Below, in pieces: positions 55,401 to 63,935 of a stretch of 64,000 bases of DNA. The DNA is taken from positions 111,809-175,808 of the forward strand of contig NZ_QPJT01000010.1 of assembly GCF_003337415.1 (NCBI RefSeq), given 5' to 3'. This DNA comes from Anaerobacterium chartisolvens. GTDB lineage: Bacteria; Bacillota; Clostridia; Acetivibrionales; DSM-27016. A program made the translations under genes and the position numbers. The first letter of the stretch is position 1; the number at the start of each line of letters is the position of its first letter. Under the pieces are notes generated by a model that was not told where the DNA came from, made no database searches, and saw nothing but the letters and a program-made list of their open reading frames with translations.

Positions 55401-58027
55401 TCCTCAGTAAAGGTGGTGCTGATATTTACAGCGCTTGTAGTGTAAGTCTTTCCGTCAACATTTATATCGTTGATTATGGGATTGAACATATCGTCAACAC
55501 TTGCACCGTATACCATACGCACATTATCTATGTAAACCTCACCCTTTGTCATTGGCCCTACTGTTCCGGATTTAGTAGACATCATCCTGATCATCTGATT
55601 GGGGTATGTCTTAAATGGACCCTGATATGTTGAAGGAATATTTGCCTGTACATACTTCCATCCCGTCCAGTCAATGCCCGGAACGTTTGCGGTAAAGTCT
55701 ATGGGCTTATACTGTCCTCCGGCATCATACAGGTACATCCTGAGCCAGTATCCCCTCGCCTCCTCAGTAGCATAAATCCATGCTCCTATTGCTGTCGGCG
55801 CCCCCGGGATATCCTTGCTTGTGCCAGGTCCTGCGTAAGCTCCCAGCGTTGTACCCGTCTGGGCTGTAGTCAAATCAAAGTTAATCTTAAGAGACTTGTC
55901 CCCAAAGCGAACAGGCTCGCCGCTTGCATAGTCAACAGCTTCAATAGAGACCTTCTCGCCTCTTCCCGCTGATCCTGGCTTCCAATCGCTCACACCATCC
56001 TCAAAGTCATATAATATTACAGGAAGCTGTCCTACCTTGACATCCAATTGGGCTGTAATGCCCGTTGCTGCAAGCGATGCGGTTATTATTCCCGAAACGC
56101 TTCCATCCAAAGAGGTATGGAATATATTATTGGAATCCATAACACCCATTCCATCCGGTATATTCCATACAATATCTCCATCCTTAAGCACAACATCTCT
56201 TCCCTTGTACCTTGCCATAAATCCAAGATCACTGGAAATATCAAACTCCAGACTAAGCTCCGTCTGTACGAAGTAAATATCGTCCGGGACAGCAATTTCA
56301 ACAAAGGTGGAGCCTACAACCTCCCCTCCTGCCGCAAGCCCTGAGTTGCTTATATCCATGTTCTGCGCGGAGGTATCGCCGTCTTGCGGAATAAAGATAT
56401 CCTCCGTATGTCCGTCACCCGTTTCTTCAGGTGTACCCGTATCGTCTATATCTGCTTCATTTGTTCCCTCGGGTGACTCTTCCTTCACTCCGTCTGCTTC
56501 ATCCGTTCCCTCGGGTACCTCTGAATTCACTCCATCTGCTTCATCCGTTCCCTCGGGTGACTCTGCATTCGCTCCGTCTGCTTCATCCGTTCCCTCAGGT
56601 GACTCTGAATTCACTCCGTCTGCTTCATCCGTTCCCTCGGGTGACTCTATATTCACTCCGTCTGCTTCATCCGTTCCCTCGGGTGACTCTGCATTCGCTC
56701 CGTCTGCTTCATCCGTTCCCTCGGGTACCTCTGCATTCGCTCCGTCTGCTTCATCCGTTCCCTCGGGTACCTCTGCATTCGCTCCGTCTGCTTCATCCGT
56801 TCCCTCGGGCACCTCTGCATTCACTCCGTCCTTATCATTTGTCTCTTCCCCTGCATCGCCCTCTGTCATCATATTAGCAGAGCCGGCTCCCGCTTCTTCA
56901 TAGACCAATTGAACCTCTACCTGTCCCTCCTTTCCGTTGGAAATAAATTCTCCCGTCTCGGAATTGAGTGTGCCAAAGCTGTCATCCGACAGTCTCCAGC
57001 TTAAGCCGCTCTCGGGGAGAACAGCGGAGGCTCCCGATGAATCCATACCCTTTGCGCTAAAGCTTATCGTTGAGTTTGGTGTATAGGTCCTATCAAAAGG
57101 CTCAATAACTGCTGAAGCAAATTGATGATTAGCAGGAGTATCAGACACAACCAGAAAAGAGTTTGCAACCACCCTTTCAATTCCATCCGAAGGCCTATTC
57201 TTATAAACCAGCCCGTCTGTCCCCTGCTCCCTTGCAACAAAAGTGGCAGAGCCTCCGCCATCAAGATTTAGTGCCTCTACACACCCCAAATCCTTCATAA
57301 GCTGCGCCAGCTCCGTATATGTATATCCAGCAGAATAAGGCTCCTGCCTGCCGTCAGATATTATAAATATTACAGCCCCATTTTCTTTAATACCTACTGC
57401 ACTCCTTGGGTGTATTTCAGGATTGGCTGCAAGAGCCTCAATTACATTTCCGTTGTCAACCAGCTTGCGCTGACCCCCAAGTGCTTCCTGGAGCTCCTCC
57501 CTATTGGCCTGATATTCATCATAATCTCCAATAACAGGAGTGCCGTCTTTTTTTATGCCGAAAAAGCTCCAGTTTGAGGGAAGAGCTTTTATCTCCGAAC
57601 CATTTTTTACAAAGCATCCCAGTGGCTCACCTGTAGCCATATTATAAAAATCGGCGTTAACGCCTGCCACTACCTGTTTACCGTTGGCTATGGCATAGCT
57701 TGCCTGCTCCCTTACCGTAGACATTCCGTATTCTGTTCCATCCTTGTATGAACCTGTTACTATAGACGTATTTGGACTGTTTTTGAGATCAACCTCAATA
57801 ATAAAATTTTCCACTCTTTTTCCGATGCTGTTCAGCAGAGTAATCCTTCTCTCCTGAACTCCCGGTGCCACAGGCAGCGTGCTGTCATTTATAAGCCCTG
57901 TCATCATTGAAGAACTGAAATCCAGATTCCCCAATGCCTGTGCCACCGGAGATGCAAATCCAATGCACTGCATAATAATTAATAGTACGGATAATGATTT
58001 CAATACGTGTTTTTTAACTGCTTTCAC
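52463..58027 (-). CDS. Giant multidomain surface protein: NAGPA phosphodiester glycosidase, acid-phosphatase-like domain, cohesin-like modules and dockerin
   Basis: 1,854 residues from a GTG 11 bases after GGAGGAGG. In order, with approximate positions: signal peptide (1-31); NAGPA-type domain (95-300; GVNADFYNMATGEPLG and ALNLDGGGSATFVAR); Ig-like region; nine acidic 14-residue repeats (400-527); a carbohydrate-binding-like beta sandwich (670-845; LYDFEDGVSDW to VYIDNVRMVYG); an Ig-like module; a cohesin-like module (945-1090); a carboxypeptidase-type/Fn3 stretch; a purple-acid-phosphatase-like metallophosphoesterase (1290-1550; VLGDTQ, HVGDIIDDA, GNHEYMGDE, THQPVYY, GHDHSYGRT); a second cohesin-like module (1557-1690); an Ig-like module (1691-1790); and a dockerin (1793-1854; GDVLMDGKVDYKDALHIL, ADINSDGQVNVQDVIYML). 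Both enzyme domains keep their metal or active-site motifs. It should remove a sugar from a phosphodiester and then the exposed phosphate, outside the cell; this is inference. Confidence 0.88.
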   Translation of the reverse strand: MKAVKKHVLKSLSVLLIIMQCIGFASPVAQALGNLDFSSSMMTGLINDSTLPVAPGVQERRITLLNSIGKRVENFIIEVDLKNSPNTSIVTGSYKDGTEYGMSTVREQASYAIANGKQVVAGVNADFYNMATGEPLGCFVKNGSEIKALPSNWSFFGIKKDGTPVIGDYDEYQANREELQEALGGQRKLVDNGNVIEALAANPEIHPRSAVGIKENGAVIFIISDGRQEPYSAGYTYTELAQLMKDLGCVEALNLDGGGSATFVAREQGTDGLVYKNRPSDGIERVVANSFLVVSDTPANHQFASAVIEPFDRTYTPNSTISFSAKGMDSSGASAVLPESGLSWRLSDDSFGTLNSETGEFISNGKEGQVEVQLVYEEAGAGSANMMTEGDAGEETNDKDGVNAEVPEGTDEADGANAEVPEGTDEADGANAEVPEGTDEADGANAESPEGTDEADGVNIESPEGTDEADGVNSESPEGTDEADGANAESPEGTDEADGVNSEVPEGTDEADGVKEESPEGTNEADIDDTGTPEETGDGHTEDIFIPQDGDTSAQNMDISNSGLAAGGEVVGSTFVEIAVPDDIYFVQTELSLEFDISSDLGFMARYKGRDVVLKDGDIVWNIPDGMGVMDSNNIFHTSLDGSVSGIITASLAATGITAQLDVKVGQLPVILYDFEDGVSDWKPGSAGRGEKVSIEAVDYASGEPVRFGDKSLKINFDLTTAQTGTTLGAYAGPGTSKDIPGAPTAIGAWIYATEEARGYWLRMYLYDAGGQYKPIDFTANVPGIDWTGWKYVQANIPSTYQGPFKTYPNQMIRMMSTKSGTVGPMTKGEVYIDNVRMVYGASVDDMFNPIINDINVDGKTYTTSAVNISTTFTEDLSDKYATGMNYDRINMYVDGKDYTHAEGIYALNKGLNTVSISGFSLPDGLHRADVVVQDNFGNETKKTAYFTINTGTGTTVSMDSPNTEGAPLGGIYKINIKTNNPADIKEVIAKIKIGKDFPVQSVDFGPGDSGSTSQYDNKKGILTLNISNSSVNTSEEILATANISVPAATLPSQKLNYSLEYSDIKYNSDKGSYGASFGAMPESVDITADYTVEIKDALVGREGRVLVKDRSGNPVEGAAVKVRTGGTVLDLGVTGPDGIAAGTAMTDAVKGIEVYAEKDGLISFTVSTQSFKPFKDNIPSNILAVAVENSSTSKNITWMSNPLTSQNAAIMQIALKSDYEAQGEAAFANVTGKFNEASFAGESDINSNGIVRLNSAVAKGLTAGAVYSFRVGDGVSWSDVREFSTAQDGADTNFFVLGDTQTSDTANLLSVLDALENTGINYDFSMHVGDIIDDASRFNQLDAVSGALESYAGSSDADLIAVLGNHEYMGDEDGFIARTYYNTPLNGPAENLGACYSTEYGNVYAAVISFTTDRDLLEAQLEWLRADIAKTDKKWKMLVTHQPVYYSNPEGGNGLFKEVLPAVMDELGIDLVFSGHDHSYGRTLQLKGGKESRPGTTYIIAGSTGIKYYKGVNDGTFAVFANEEKPIYITGSAGKDSITIKALRPDGTEVDSFTIEKGITVEAGHATASSGGSVEVGVKLTDLEDFGGARIKLGYDSSKLTYKKIEFSEEMEVSAVNADIPGEIYFAVLSSEGITKQQLEAARITFDVNSDIDTQMELPISILSAEACNTDKEDLAVFRQDGSVLVIPGEASIPEALDVSFTGEAVVGQTLTAKYTYRDAKSVPEEGTSFRWLISETGKNSFEPIENETGNTLLVKPEYAGKDIRVEVTVRNAKASGQPVQGDNSRNTVIVRGDVLMDGKVDYKDALHILQSTVEKVVLNRQQTAAADINSDGQVNVQDVIYMLKAVLSVSQD
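56449..56826 (-). repeat. Nine tandem 42-bp repeats encoding acidic 14-residue units
   Basis: The units read PEGTDEADG(A/V)N followed by AEV, AES, SES and similar, nine times; the DNA copies differ at a few positions. They form a flexible, strongly acidic linker between the NAGPA domain and the rest of the protein. The length is a multiple of three, so unit gain or loss keeps the frame. Confidence 0.9.
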
Positions 58028-58523
58028 TTTAATCCAAGCCTCCTCCGACCTTATGTATATTTTAGTTTTTGAAAACACTGCATAGTAATTGAACTTAAAA
58101 CACCCCCATTAGAGATTCGCTATAATCACAAAATATGCAGCATATTAAATTGTATTTTAAAATAATTATTAAAGATGAGTACTTTACGTAAACTTCTTGT
58201 AAGATTTTTTTTCAAAATAATGTATTTAGGCTTATTATAGAATAATTTTAACTGGTTTTTAGCCTTTTTATTTTGGGAATATATTTATCATAATTCATAA
58301 TTTATATGCAAAAGCTAATTATTAACAAAGTGTAAACTCGTGGTTTTAGCCACCACGATATATTGACAAGGGCTCTACACTCATGGTATGCTGGTGTAAC
58401 ATAACAAAGATTGTTTCTAATGGTTTAGTGAGTAAATTTTATTACAGACAATTTGGTGCCTTTAGTCCTTTATATAATAAATTTTTATATAATAAATTTT
58501 GCAATGAATGGAGGGATTTTCAG
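58028..58523. promoter_or_regulatory. Divergent intergenic region between the surface operon and the PilZ gene
   Basis: AT-rich. TTGACA (58363-58368), 18 bases, then TATGCT (58387-58392, with a TG two bases before) make a likely promoter for the PilZ gene and give a leader of about 125 bases. A small hairpin (TCGTGG...CCACGA, about 58338-58358) precedes it. The promoter of the surface operon is not clear to me. Confidence 0.5.
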
Positions 58524-58934
58524 ATGAGAAGAATACGACACTATCAAAGGTATGAAGCCACGGGAAAGGGTACTGTAAAACACAGCAATACGCATGGGAC
58601 AGACTTCACAATTAAGAATATCTCTGCTTCAGGTATTAAGCTGTTCACAGCCGTAAAGCTTGATGCGAATTCTGTTATTTTAATGGATATTCATATACAC
58701 GGAACTGTTTCGTCATTTTCAAAGCAGGTTAAAGGGAAAATATTACGAAGACAAAAGCATCATAACAGCTATTTTTATGCCATACATTTTATAGACCTGT
58801 CCCATCAGGAAATAATTGAGCTGGATGAATATCTAAGGCTTAATTTTGGAAATTCCCTGCTTCATCATTCGCCTTATGAAATTGAGCATGAGGAATATGC
58901 AATAAAACAGTTGATGAGAGATGAATCTTTGTAG
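58524..58934 (+). CDS. PilZ-domain protein
   Basis: 136 residues. It starts MRRIRHYQRYEATGKGTVKH, an Arg-rich segment like the RxxxR c-di-GMP-contact motif, then has KNISASGIKLF (the D/NxSxxG motif) and a beta-barrel pattern to residue 120. Such proteins bind c-di-GMP and act as effectors in motility or surface functions. ATG 58524 follows GGAGGG; the frame open from 58383 overlaps the promoter and is rejected. Its place next to the surface-protein operon and the presence of an EAL protein in this window fit c-di-GMP control of surface traits, but no target is shown. Confidence 0.85.
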   Translation: MRRIRHYQRYEATGKGTVKHSNTHGTDFTIKNISASGIKLFTAVKLDANSVILMDIHIHGTVSSFSKQVKGKILRRQKHHNSYFYAIHFIDLSHQEIIELDEYLRLNFGNSLLHHSPYEIEHEEYAIKQLMRDESL

Positions 58935-58948
58935 TATTTTTGATACCT

Positions 58949-58986
58949 TCCCCCTTACAGCATTAAGGCTGCAAGGGGGGATTTTT
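58949..58986 (+). terminator. Terminator after the PilZ gene
   Basis: CCCCCTTACAGC pairs with GCTGCAAGGGGG (one bulge), 15 bases after the stop, followed by ATTTTTATT. Confidence 0.75.
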
Positions 58987-59026
58987 ATTCTGCTTCAGGG
59001 CTTTAAGCTGCCTTGAGCCTGTAGAA

Positions 59027-59986
59027 TTACAGACCCAGCATAAATTCATAAGTGCTGTCCCCGAATCCCGGAATCCACTCATGCCCGAAATCAGGGTAAA
59101 TAATCATACTCTTGGGAGCGGTAATCTTATTGTATGCCGCAAATTGGGTGGACGGAGGACATATTCTGTCCATAAGCCCTACTGCCATAACAACCTCTCC
59201 TTTTATGCGCTTTGCAATATGCTGGTTATCTATATACCCCAATTTTGTAAATACCTCATTTTCAGTTTTGTGGACAGGATCAAAAAGCCTGAAATAGTCC
59301 CTCAGCTCCGCATATGCATCAGCCGCAAGATCCATTTCCCACACCCTTTGGTAATCACACAGGAAAGGGTATATGGGCGCAAGCCTTTTAATGCGAGGCT
59401 CTAAAGCAGCACAGGCAAGGGTAAGCCCTCCCCCCTGTGAACCACCCATAGCTCCTACTCTTTCTTCATCGACCTCCGGCATATCCATAACAATGGATGC
59501 CAGTTGGGCGGCATCCAGAAAAACATGCCTGAAAAGCATATTTTTCGGGCAATCATTAAGACCTCTTATAATATGTCCATGCAGGGTGTTTCCCTTAACA
59601 CCGCCGACATCCTGTGAAAGCCCCCCCTGTCCGCGGCAGTCCATAGCGGCTACCGAAAACCCTGCGGCAACATAGCCGAGCTTGTCCGCCCAGTCCCCTG
59701 AGCTGACTGAGTAGCCATGAAACTGGACTACTGCGGGGTGCGGGCCGGAATTATTCTTAGGCCTTAAATATTTGGCATGTATTCTTGCCCCTCTAACACC
59801 TGTAAAATAGAGGTGATAGCATTCTGCAAACGGGACTTGAAATGCAGCCGGTATAAGCTCGACCGATGGCTCCACAGACCTCATCTCAGCCAGCGCCGAG
59901 TCCCAAAATTTATCGATATCCTCCGGGCATGGGTTTATTCCCTCATATTTCTTCAGTTCCTCCAAAGGCAAGTCCAATATTGGCAT
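59027..59986 (-). CDS. Acetyl xylan esterase / cephalosporin-C deacetylase (CE7)
   Basis: 319 residues, full length for carbohydrate esterase family 7. The triad is clear: Ser183 in GGSQGG, Asp273 in LMDRICPPST, His302 in GHEWIPGF. RGQGGLSQD, an oxyanion-region motif of CE7, is near 118. These cytoplasmic hexamers remove acetyl groups from short xylo-oligosaccharides and similar esters. No signal peptide is seen. AGGAGG precedes the ATG. It fits a plant-polysaccharide-using lifestyle. Confidence 0.93.
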   Translation of the reverse strand: MPILDLPLEELKKYEGINPCPEDIDKFWDSALAEMRSVEPSVELIPAAFQVPFAECYHLYFTGVRGARIHAKYLRPKNNSGPHPAVVQFHGYSVSSGDWADKLGYVAAGFSVAAMDCRGQGGLSQDVGGVKGNTLHGHIIRGLNDCPKNMLFRHVFLDAAQLASIVMDMPEVDEERVGAMGGSQGGGLTLACAALEPRIKRLAPIYPFLCDYQRVWEMDLAADAYAELRDYFRLFDPVHKTENEVFTKLGYIDNQHIAKRIKGEVVMAVGLMDRICPPSTQFAAYNKITAPKSMIIYPDFGHEWIPGFGDSTYEFMLGL

Positions 59987-60200
59987 AAATTAACCTCCTT
60001 TTCAGCTTGGGTTAAAAATATAACTTTACTTTTAATAGCAATAAAAGTATATTCTATATCCCGCTCCTAAATCCTTCTTAACCATAAACCGCAGTCTATA
60101 ATTATTTTTATTGCATTGCCAATTCATATAATATATAATTTTGAATTGTTAAAAATAAGACTGCTTGATGTAATGTAAGATGAAAGGAAAGATGACATAG

Positions 60201-61295
60201 ATGAGATTAGGTATTGTAGGACTTCCGAACGTAGGTAAAAGTACGCTGTTCAATGCCATTACAAAGGCCGGAGCCGAATGTGCAAATTATCCCTTCTGTA
60301 CTATAGAGCCAAATGTCGGCATAGTTGCGGTTCCTGATGAGAGGCTTGACATGCTGACTAAGATGTACAGCCCTGAAAAAACAACCCCCACCACCGTAGA
60401 ATTTGTAGACATTGCAGGGCTTGTGAGGGGCGCAAGCAAGGGTGAGGGTCTGGGCAACAAGTTTTTATCCCATATACGTGAGGTTGACGCAATTGTGCAT
60501 GTTGTGCGCTGCTTCGAGGATGGAAACATAGTCCATGTAGACGGCTCGATAGGCCCTGCCAGAGACATAGAAACAATTAATCTTGAGCTTGTTTTTGCGG
60601 ATTTGGACGCAATAGAAAAAAGGATCGATAAAACCAGGAAAATGCTTAAATCAGGCGACAAAAAATATCAGTTGGAGCTGGAGTTTTATGAGAGCATAAG
60701 GCAAACCCTTGAAAATGGCAGCCCGGTCAGATCCATGAATTTGACCGCGGAGGAGCAGGCAGCCGTTGAGCAGTTGTTTTTACTTACATCCAAGCCTGTC
60801 CTGTACGCCGCTAATGTTTCGGAGGATGATCTTCAGTCGGGCGGGAATAATTCTTTTGTTGCCGAGCTCAAAGCCCTCGCAGAAAAGGAAGGCTCTGAGG
60901 TAATGGTGATTTGTGCCAAGATAGAGGAGGAAATTGCACAGCTTGAGGAGTCTGAAAAGCAGGATTTCCTGTCGGAGCTGGGGCTGTCCGAATCGGGACT
61001 TGACAGGCTTATAAAGTCAAGCTATAAGCTTTTGGGCCTGATAAGCTACCTCACTGCCGGACCACAAGAGGTAAGGGCGTGGACCATTACAAAGGGTACA
61101 AAAGCCCCTCAGGCTGCCGGAAAGATCCACAGTGACTTTGAAAGAGGATTTATACGTGCTGAAATTGTTGCGTATAGTGATCTGATGCAGTGCGGAGCCT
61201 ATTCTGCCGCAAGAGAAAAGGGCTTGGTACGGTCGGAGGGCAAGGAATATATCATGCAGGACGGAGATGTAACCTTATTCAGATTTAATGTATAG
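60201..61295 (+). CDS. ychF: YchF/OLA1-family ATPase
   Basis: 364 residues. It has the OBG-type G domain with GLPNVGKSTLFNAIT (G1), FVDIAGLVRGASKGEGLGN (G3), and NVSE in place of the usual N/TKxD (G4), which gives the family ATP rather than GTP preference. A coiled coil comes mid-protein, and a C-terminal TGS domain (TITKGTKAPQAAGKIHSDFERGFIRAEIV) follows. It is associated with ribosomes and stress control. Single gene. Confidence 0.96.
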   Translation: MRLGIVGLPNVGKSTLFNAITKAGAECANYPFCTIEPNVGIVAVPDERLDMLTKMYSPEKTTPTTVEFVDIAGLVRGASKGEGLGNKFLSHIREVDAIVHVVRCFEDGNIVHVDGSIGPARDIETINLELVFADLDAIEKRIDKTRKMLKSGDKKYQLELEFYESIRQTLENGSPVRSMNLTAEEQAAVEQLFLLTSKPVLYAANVSEDDLQSGGNNSFVAELKALAEKEGSEVMVICAKIEEEIAQLEESEKQDFLSELGLSESGLDRLIKSSYKLLGLISYLTAGPQEVRAWTITKGTKAPQAAGKIHSDFERGFIRAEIVAYSDLMQCGAYSAAREKGLVRSEGKEYIMQDGDVTLFRFNV

Positions 61296-61321
61296 AGGTT
61301 CTTATATCACCTTTTAGGCAC

Positions 61322-61373
61322 CGTGCTTCAATATTATAAATTCCTTTTGAGTGTTTTATGATATTGAAGCACG
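61322..61373. repeat. Inverted repeat after ychF
   Basis: CGTGCTTCAATAT (61322-61334) and ATATTGAAGCACG (61361-61373) are perfect inverted copies around a 26-base AT-rich loop. No T run follows, so it may be a terminator variant or a small palindromic element. Confidence 0.6.
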
Positions 61374-61418
61374 AGGGCTCTGCAATAAAGCTCAATAAGC
61401 CCGGAGCTATAAATTTTG

Positions 61419-61865
61419 TCAGCTTTTTAAGGTCTGAAGCTCATTGCGATCCAAAATACTGCTTAAATCCAGTATGGAAATTATCTTTTCTCCTTTTTTT
61501 CCCACACTCTTAAGGTATTTGTTTCCCGCCTGTCTCAATATATCCGGCAATACCTCTATTTCTTCCTCCTCAAGCTTCATCAGCTCATATACGTCGTTTA
61601 CAATATATCCTATAAACTGCCCGTCAACCTCGGAGATTAGCACCTTGGTTTTTTTTGTAATCTCAGTGTCACCTAAGCTAAATCTTTTATTAAGGTTAAT
61701 AATAGGCACCACATTTCCTCTTAAATTTACCACTCCATCCACAAACTCCGGCATTTGAGGCATTTTTGTGACTTCCTGGTACTTTATAATCTGTTTAATC
61801 TGCAAGGTATCGGCTCCACACAGGTCATTATTAAGACTGAACACAACTATCTGCAGCTCAGACAT
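61419..61865 (-). CDS. cheW: Chemotaxis coupling protein CheW
   Basis: 148 residues of the CheW fold: MSELQIVVFSLNNDLCGADTLQIKQI, MPQMPEFVDGVVNLRGNVVPIINLNKRF, and VSEVDG/IGYIVNDVYELMKLEEEEIEVLP. It couples chemoreceptors to CheA. The ATG 61865 follows AAGGGGGTG; the frame open to 62093 overlaps the upstream gene and its leader and is not used. It lies about 106 bases after the chemoreceptor gene on the same strand, so the two likely work together. No cheA is in the window. Confidence 0.92.
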   Translation of the reverse strand: MSELQIVVFSLNNDLCGADTLQIKQIIKYQEVTKMPQMPEFVDGVVNLRGNVVPIINLNKRFSLGDTEITKKTKVLISEVDGQFIGYIVNDVYELMKLEEEEIEVLPDILRQAGNKYLKSVGKKGEKIISILDLSSILDRNELQTLKS

Positions 61866-61971
61866 ATTTTCACCCCCTTTGAAAAAGTAAGCAAAAAAAA
61901 CCCTTTGCTTAATATAAATATGATACCATACTGCCTTATTTCTTTGCAAACATTTGTGCATGGGGTATTTC

Positions 61972-63462
61972 CTAGTCGCAGCATTCTTTAAAATTGCTAA
62001 AAAGATTTGTGCCTTCCTTATTCTTAGCAGCAACCTCTGCGGCAACAGCCTCAAGATAGCCGAATATTTCCGTTGAAAGCTTATGCGCCGCATTGAAATA
62101 TTCTTTGGCTCTTTCCTGCTGCTTATCCTTTACCGCCTTAATCGCCATTTCTCCAGCTTCATGAAGCTCTCGATGAACTTTATCTATGGCCGACCAGTTT
62201 TGTGCAATAGAGGGATGCTTTACTCTTACCGCGTGATAAAAATGCCCGAACGCACACTTGCTTCCGTTGATTTGCAGAGGATATACCCTCTTTTCATCCA
62301 CTATTCTTTTTAATGTTGCCATCCATTCCCTATGGGACTTTTCAGCCTTTACTATATTATCCAAAAATTCCTGATTAGTCATAGAATTCTTGCCGCAGCT
62401 CAGTGCCTGCATGAAGTCCCTTACAATTGCCGAGAGCACGTCATCAACCCGCGCTATCTGGCGCGCATATTCCGAGCTTGTTAATGCGTCCTGGTGAATA
62501 ACCTGAGTCATGCGGCTAAGCTCTTCAGCATCTCTGCTTGATGAATCCATTGCTTGGTTTATTTCATCTGCCGATGTCCTTATCCCCACAATAGAGTCAT
62601 TTATAAAGTGTACATCCCTGATTGTGGCTTTAAGCATGTCAACATTCTTATTCATAGTATCGGTTATAATGTCTATTTTATTGCTCATTTTTTCCGTTGA
62701 CGTTATGGTATTATCCATGCTCTGCTTGCCGCTTGCGGATGCGTTCTGGATATTGCTTACGAATGTCCTCATGCCCTCGAGGCTCTTTTTTGTATCATCG
62801 GCGAGCTTTCGTATCTCCTGAGCTACAACACCAAAGCCCCTCCCGTTCTCTCCCGCCCTTGCCGCTTCTATGGATGCGTTAAGCGCAAGCAGGTTTGTCT
62901 GCTCGGCAATATCCCCCACTCCCTCTACAATATCGCTGACCTTGCCCGCCATTTCAACAAGCTGATCAATCTGAAGTCCCATAACCCTTGCATCCTCCAT
63001 TACGTTTTCCTTAAGCTCATTTATATCCTTAAGCTCCGTCAGACTTTCATTATTGCTTCGTACAAGATCTTCGGAAGCGGCAGACAATTGCTTCAGTGTT
63101 TCAGAAGCATCTGCTATGGTGTCATTTACCTGGCTCATTCCGGCAGTTGTTTGCTCAACAATAGCCAGATTGGACTCGCTTAACGCCGCCATCTCCTTTG
63201 AAAAGTCAATTAATTGATACGAGATATGAGACATATTCACGTCAAAATTGCTGAGATCGGCAGTAATATCAAGCAATTCTCTTGCAGACTTTGCCATTTT
63301 TGCTTCATTGGAAAAAAATCTTTTGAAATTTGCCAGAAGAGCTTTATGTATGGGATAATTCACCTGTGGCTCTGAATCTTCCTTCCCGTCCATAACACCC
63401 TCTACATATTTAACAATGCACTCACTTTCATGACAAGGCTTTCTTTTAAATAGCCGGATCAT
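61972..63462 (-). CDS. Soluble methyl-accepting chemotaxis protein with C-terminal zinc-binding-type (CZB) domain
   Basis: 496 residues without membrane helices. The N-terminus ([22 protein letters not shown]) has a His/Cys cluster seen in a clostridial receptor group. The middle is the coiled-coil signalling domain with [31 protein letters not shown]. The last 120 residues look like a CZB domain, with His and Cys in [17 protein letters not shown] and [12 protein letters not shown] receptors sense zinc or hypochlorous acid through the zinc-bound Cys. Being cytoplasmic, it would report an internal signal. CheW is encoded next. Confidence 0.88.
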   Translation of the reverse strand: MIRLFKRKPCHESECIVKYVEGVMDGKEDSEPQVNYPIHKALLANFKRFFSNEAKMAKSARELLDITADLSNFDVNMSHISYQLIDFSKEMAALSESNLAIVEQTTAGMSQVNDTIADASETLKQLSAASEDLVRSNNESLTELKDINELKENVMEDARVMGLQIDQLVEMAGKVSDIVEGVGDIAEQTNLLALNASIEAARAGENGRGFGVVAQEIRKLADDTKKSLEGMRTFVSNIQNASASGKQSMDNTITSTEKMSNKIDIITDTMNKNVDMLKATIRDVHFINDSIVGIRTSADEINQAMDSSSRDAEELSRMTQVIHQDALTSSEYARQIARVDDVLSAIVRDFMQALSCGKNSMTNQEFLDNIVKAEKSHREWMATLKRIVDEKRVYPLQINGSKCAFGHFYHAVRVKHPSIAQNWSAIDKVHRELHEAGEMAIKAVKDKQQERAKEYFNAAHKLSTEIFGYLEAVAAEVAAKNKEGTNLFSNFKECCD

Positions 63463-63611
63463 TCCTCGATTCCCCCTTCACTTTTTCAGTATAATTTTGT
63501 TATTTATATAAGAACAATAAATAATTACCCCAAAACCCACTGTATAATCATATAACAGGGTTTTTAATGCAATATTAAAGACAGGTAAATTTGCCTTTGT
63601 TTTATATAATA

Positions 63612-63640
63612 AAAAAAGCTGCCATTCACTGACAGCTTTC
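63612..63640 (-). terminator. Terminator after the SigK-like fragment
   Basis: AAAGCTGTCA and TGGCAGCTTT pair on the minus strand with a run of seven T after; it overlaps the stop codon. Confidence 0.7.
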
Positions 63641-63886
63641 AGGCTTTAATTCCTTACTTAATTTTTTGATTGCTTTCTTCTCTATTCTTGATACATACGA
63701 TCTTGATATTCCAAGCATTTTCGCTATTTCCCTCTGTGTTTTGCTGCTGCCGTTCAGCAGTCCGTACCTCAGCTCAAGCACAGTCTTTTCACGCCTTTTC
63801 AGTACCGCACGCATTTTGTTATACAGACGCTTTACCTGCATTTTAAGCTCCACTTCCTCAATGACCGACTCCGATTCATTTCCCAT
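63626..63886 (-). CDS. sigK: C-terminal fragment of a sporulation sigma factor (SigK-like), probably split by an intervening element
   Basis: 86 residues from ATG 63886. They match only the end of a sporulation sigma factor: the region 4 part with VLELRYGLLNG, the helix-turn-helix TQREIAKMLGISRSYVSRIEKKAIKKL and a short tail, closest to SigK. Open frame continues upstream and still reads EITLIDVMGNE, the conserved SigK segment, to about 63910. It then changes to unrelated residues (LFGPFTYVQHDD) and meets a stop at 63992. No regions 2-3 are present before the window edge. In many spore formers sigK is interrupted by a skin element removed in the mother cell; this looks like one side of such a site. 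A plain pseudogene is the alternative. Confidence 0.75.
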   Translation of the reverse strand: MGNESESVIEEVELKMQVKRLYNKMRAVLKRREKTVLELRYGLLNGSSKTQREIAKMLGISRSYVSRIEKKAIKKLSKELKPESCQ

Positions 63887-63935
63887 AACATCTATCAGCG
63901 TTATTTCAATAACATCATCATGTTGTACGTAAGTA

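Noticed and set aside
56449..56826. Tandem repeats resembling a CRISPR array
   Set aside because: The units are contiguous, 42 bp and in frame with a large secreted protein; there are no spacers and no cas genes.
56307..56903. Long open frames of 148-198 codons opposite the acidic repeat region
   Set aside because: They are the reverse complement of the 42-bp tandem repeats; repetitive codons keep all frames open. No ribosome site.
58383..58523. N-terminal extension of the PilZ protein
   Set aside because: It overlaps the -10 of the likely promoter, and a GGAGGG site precedes ATG 58524.
61866..62093. N-terminal extension of CheW
   Set aside because: It overlaps the end of the chemoreceptor gene and is not CheW-like; the family start fits 61865.
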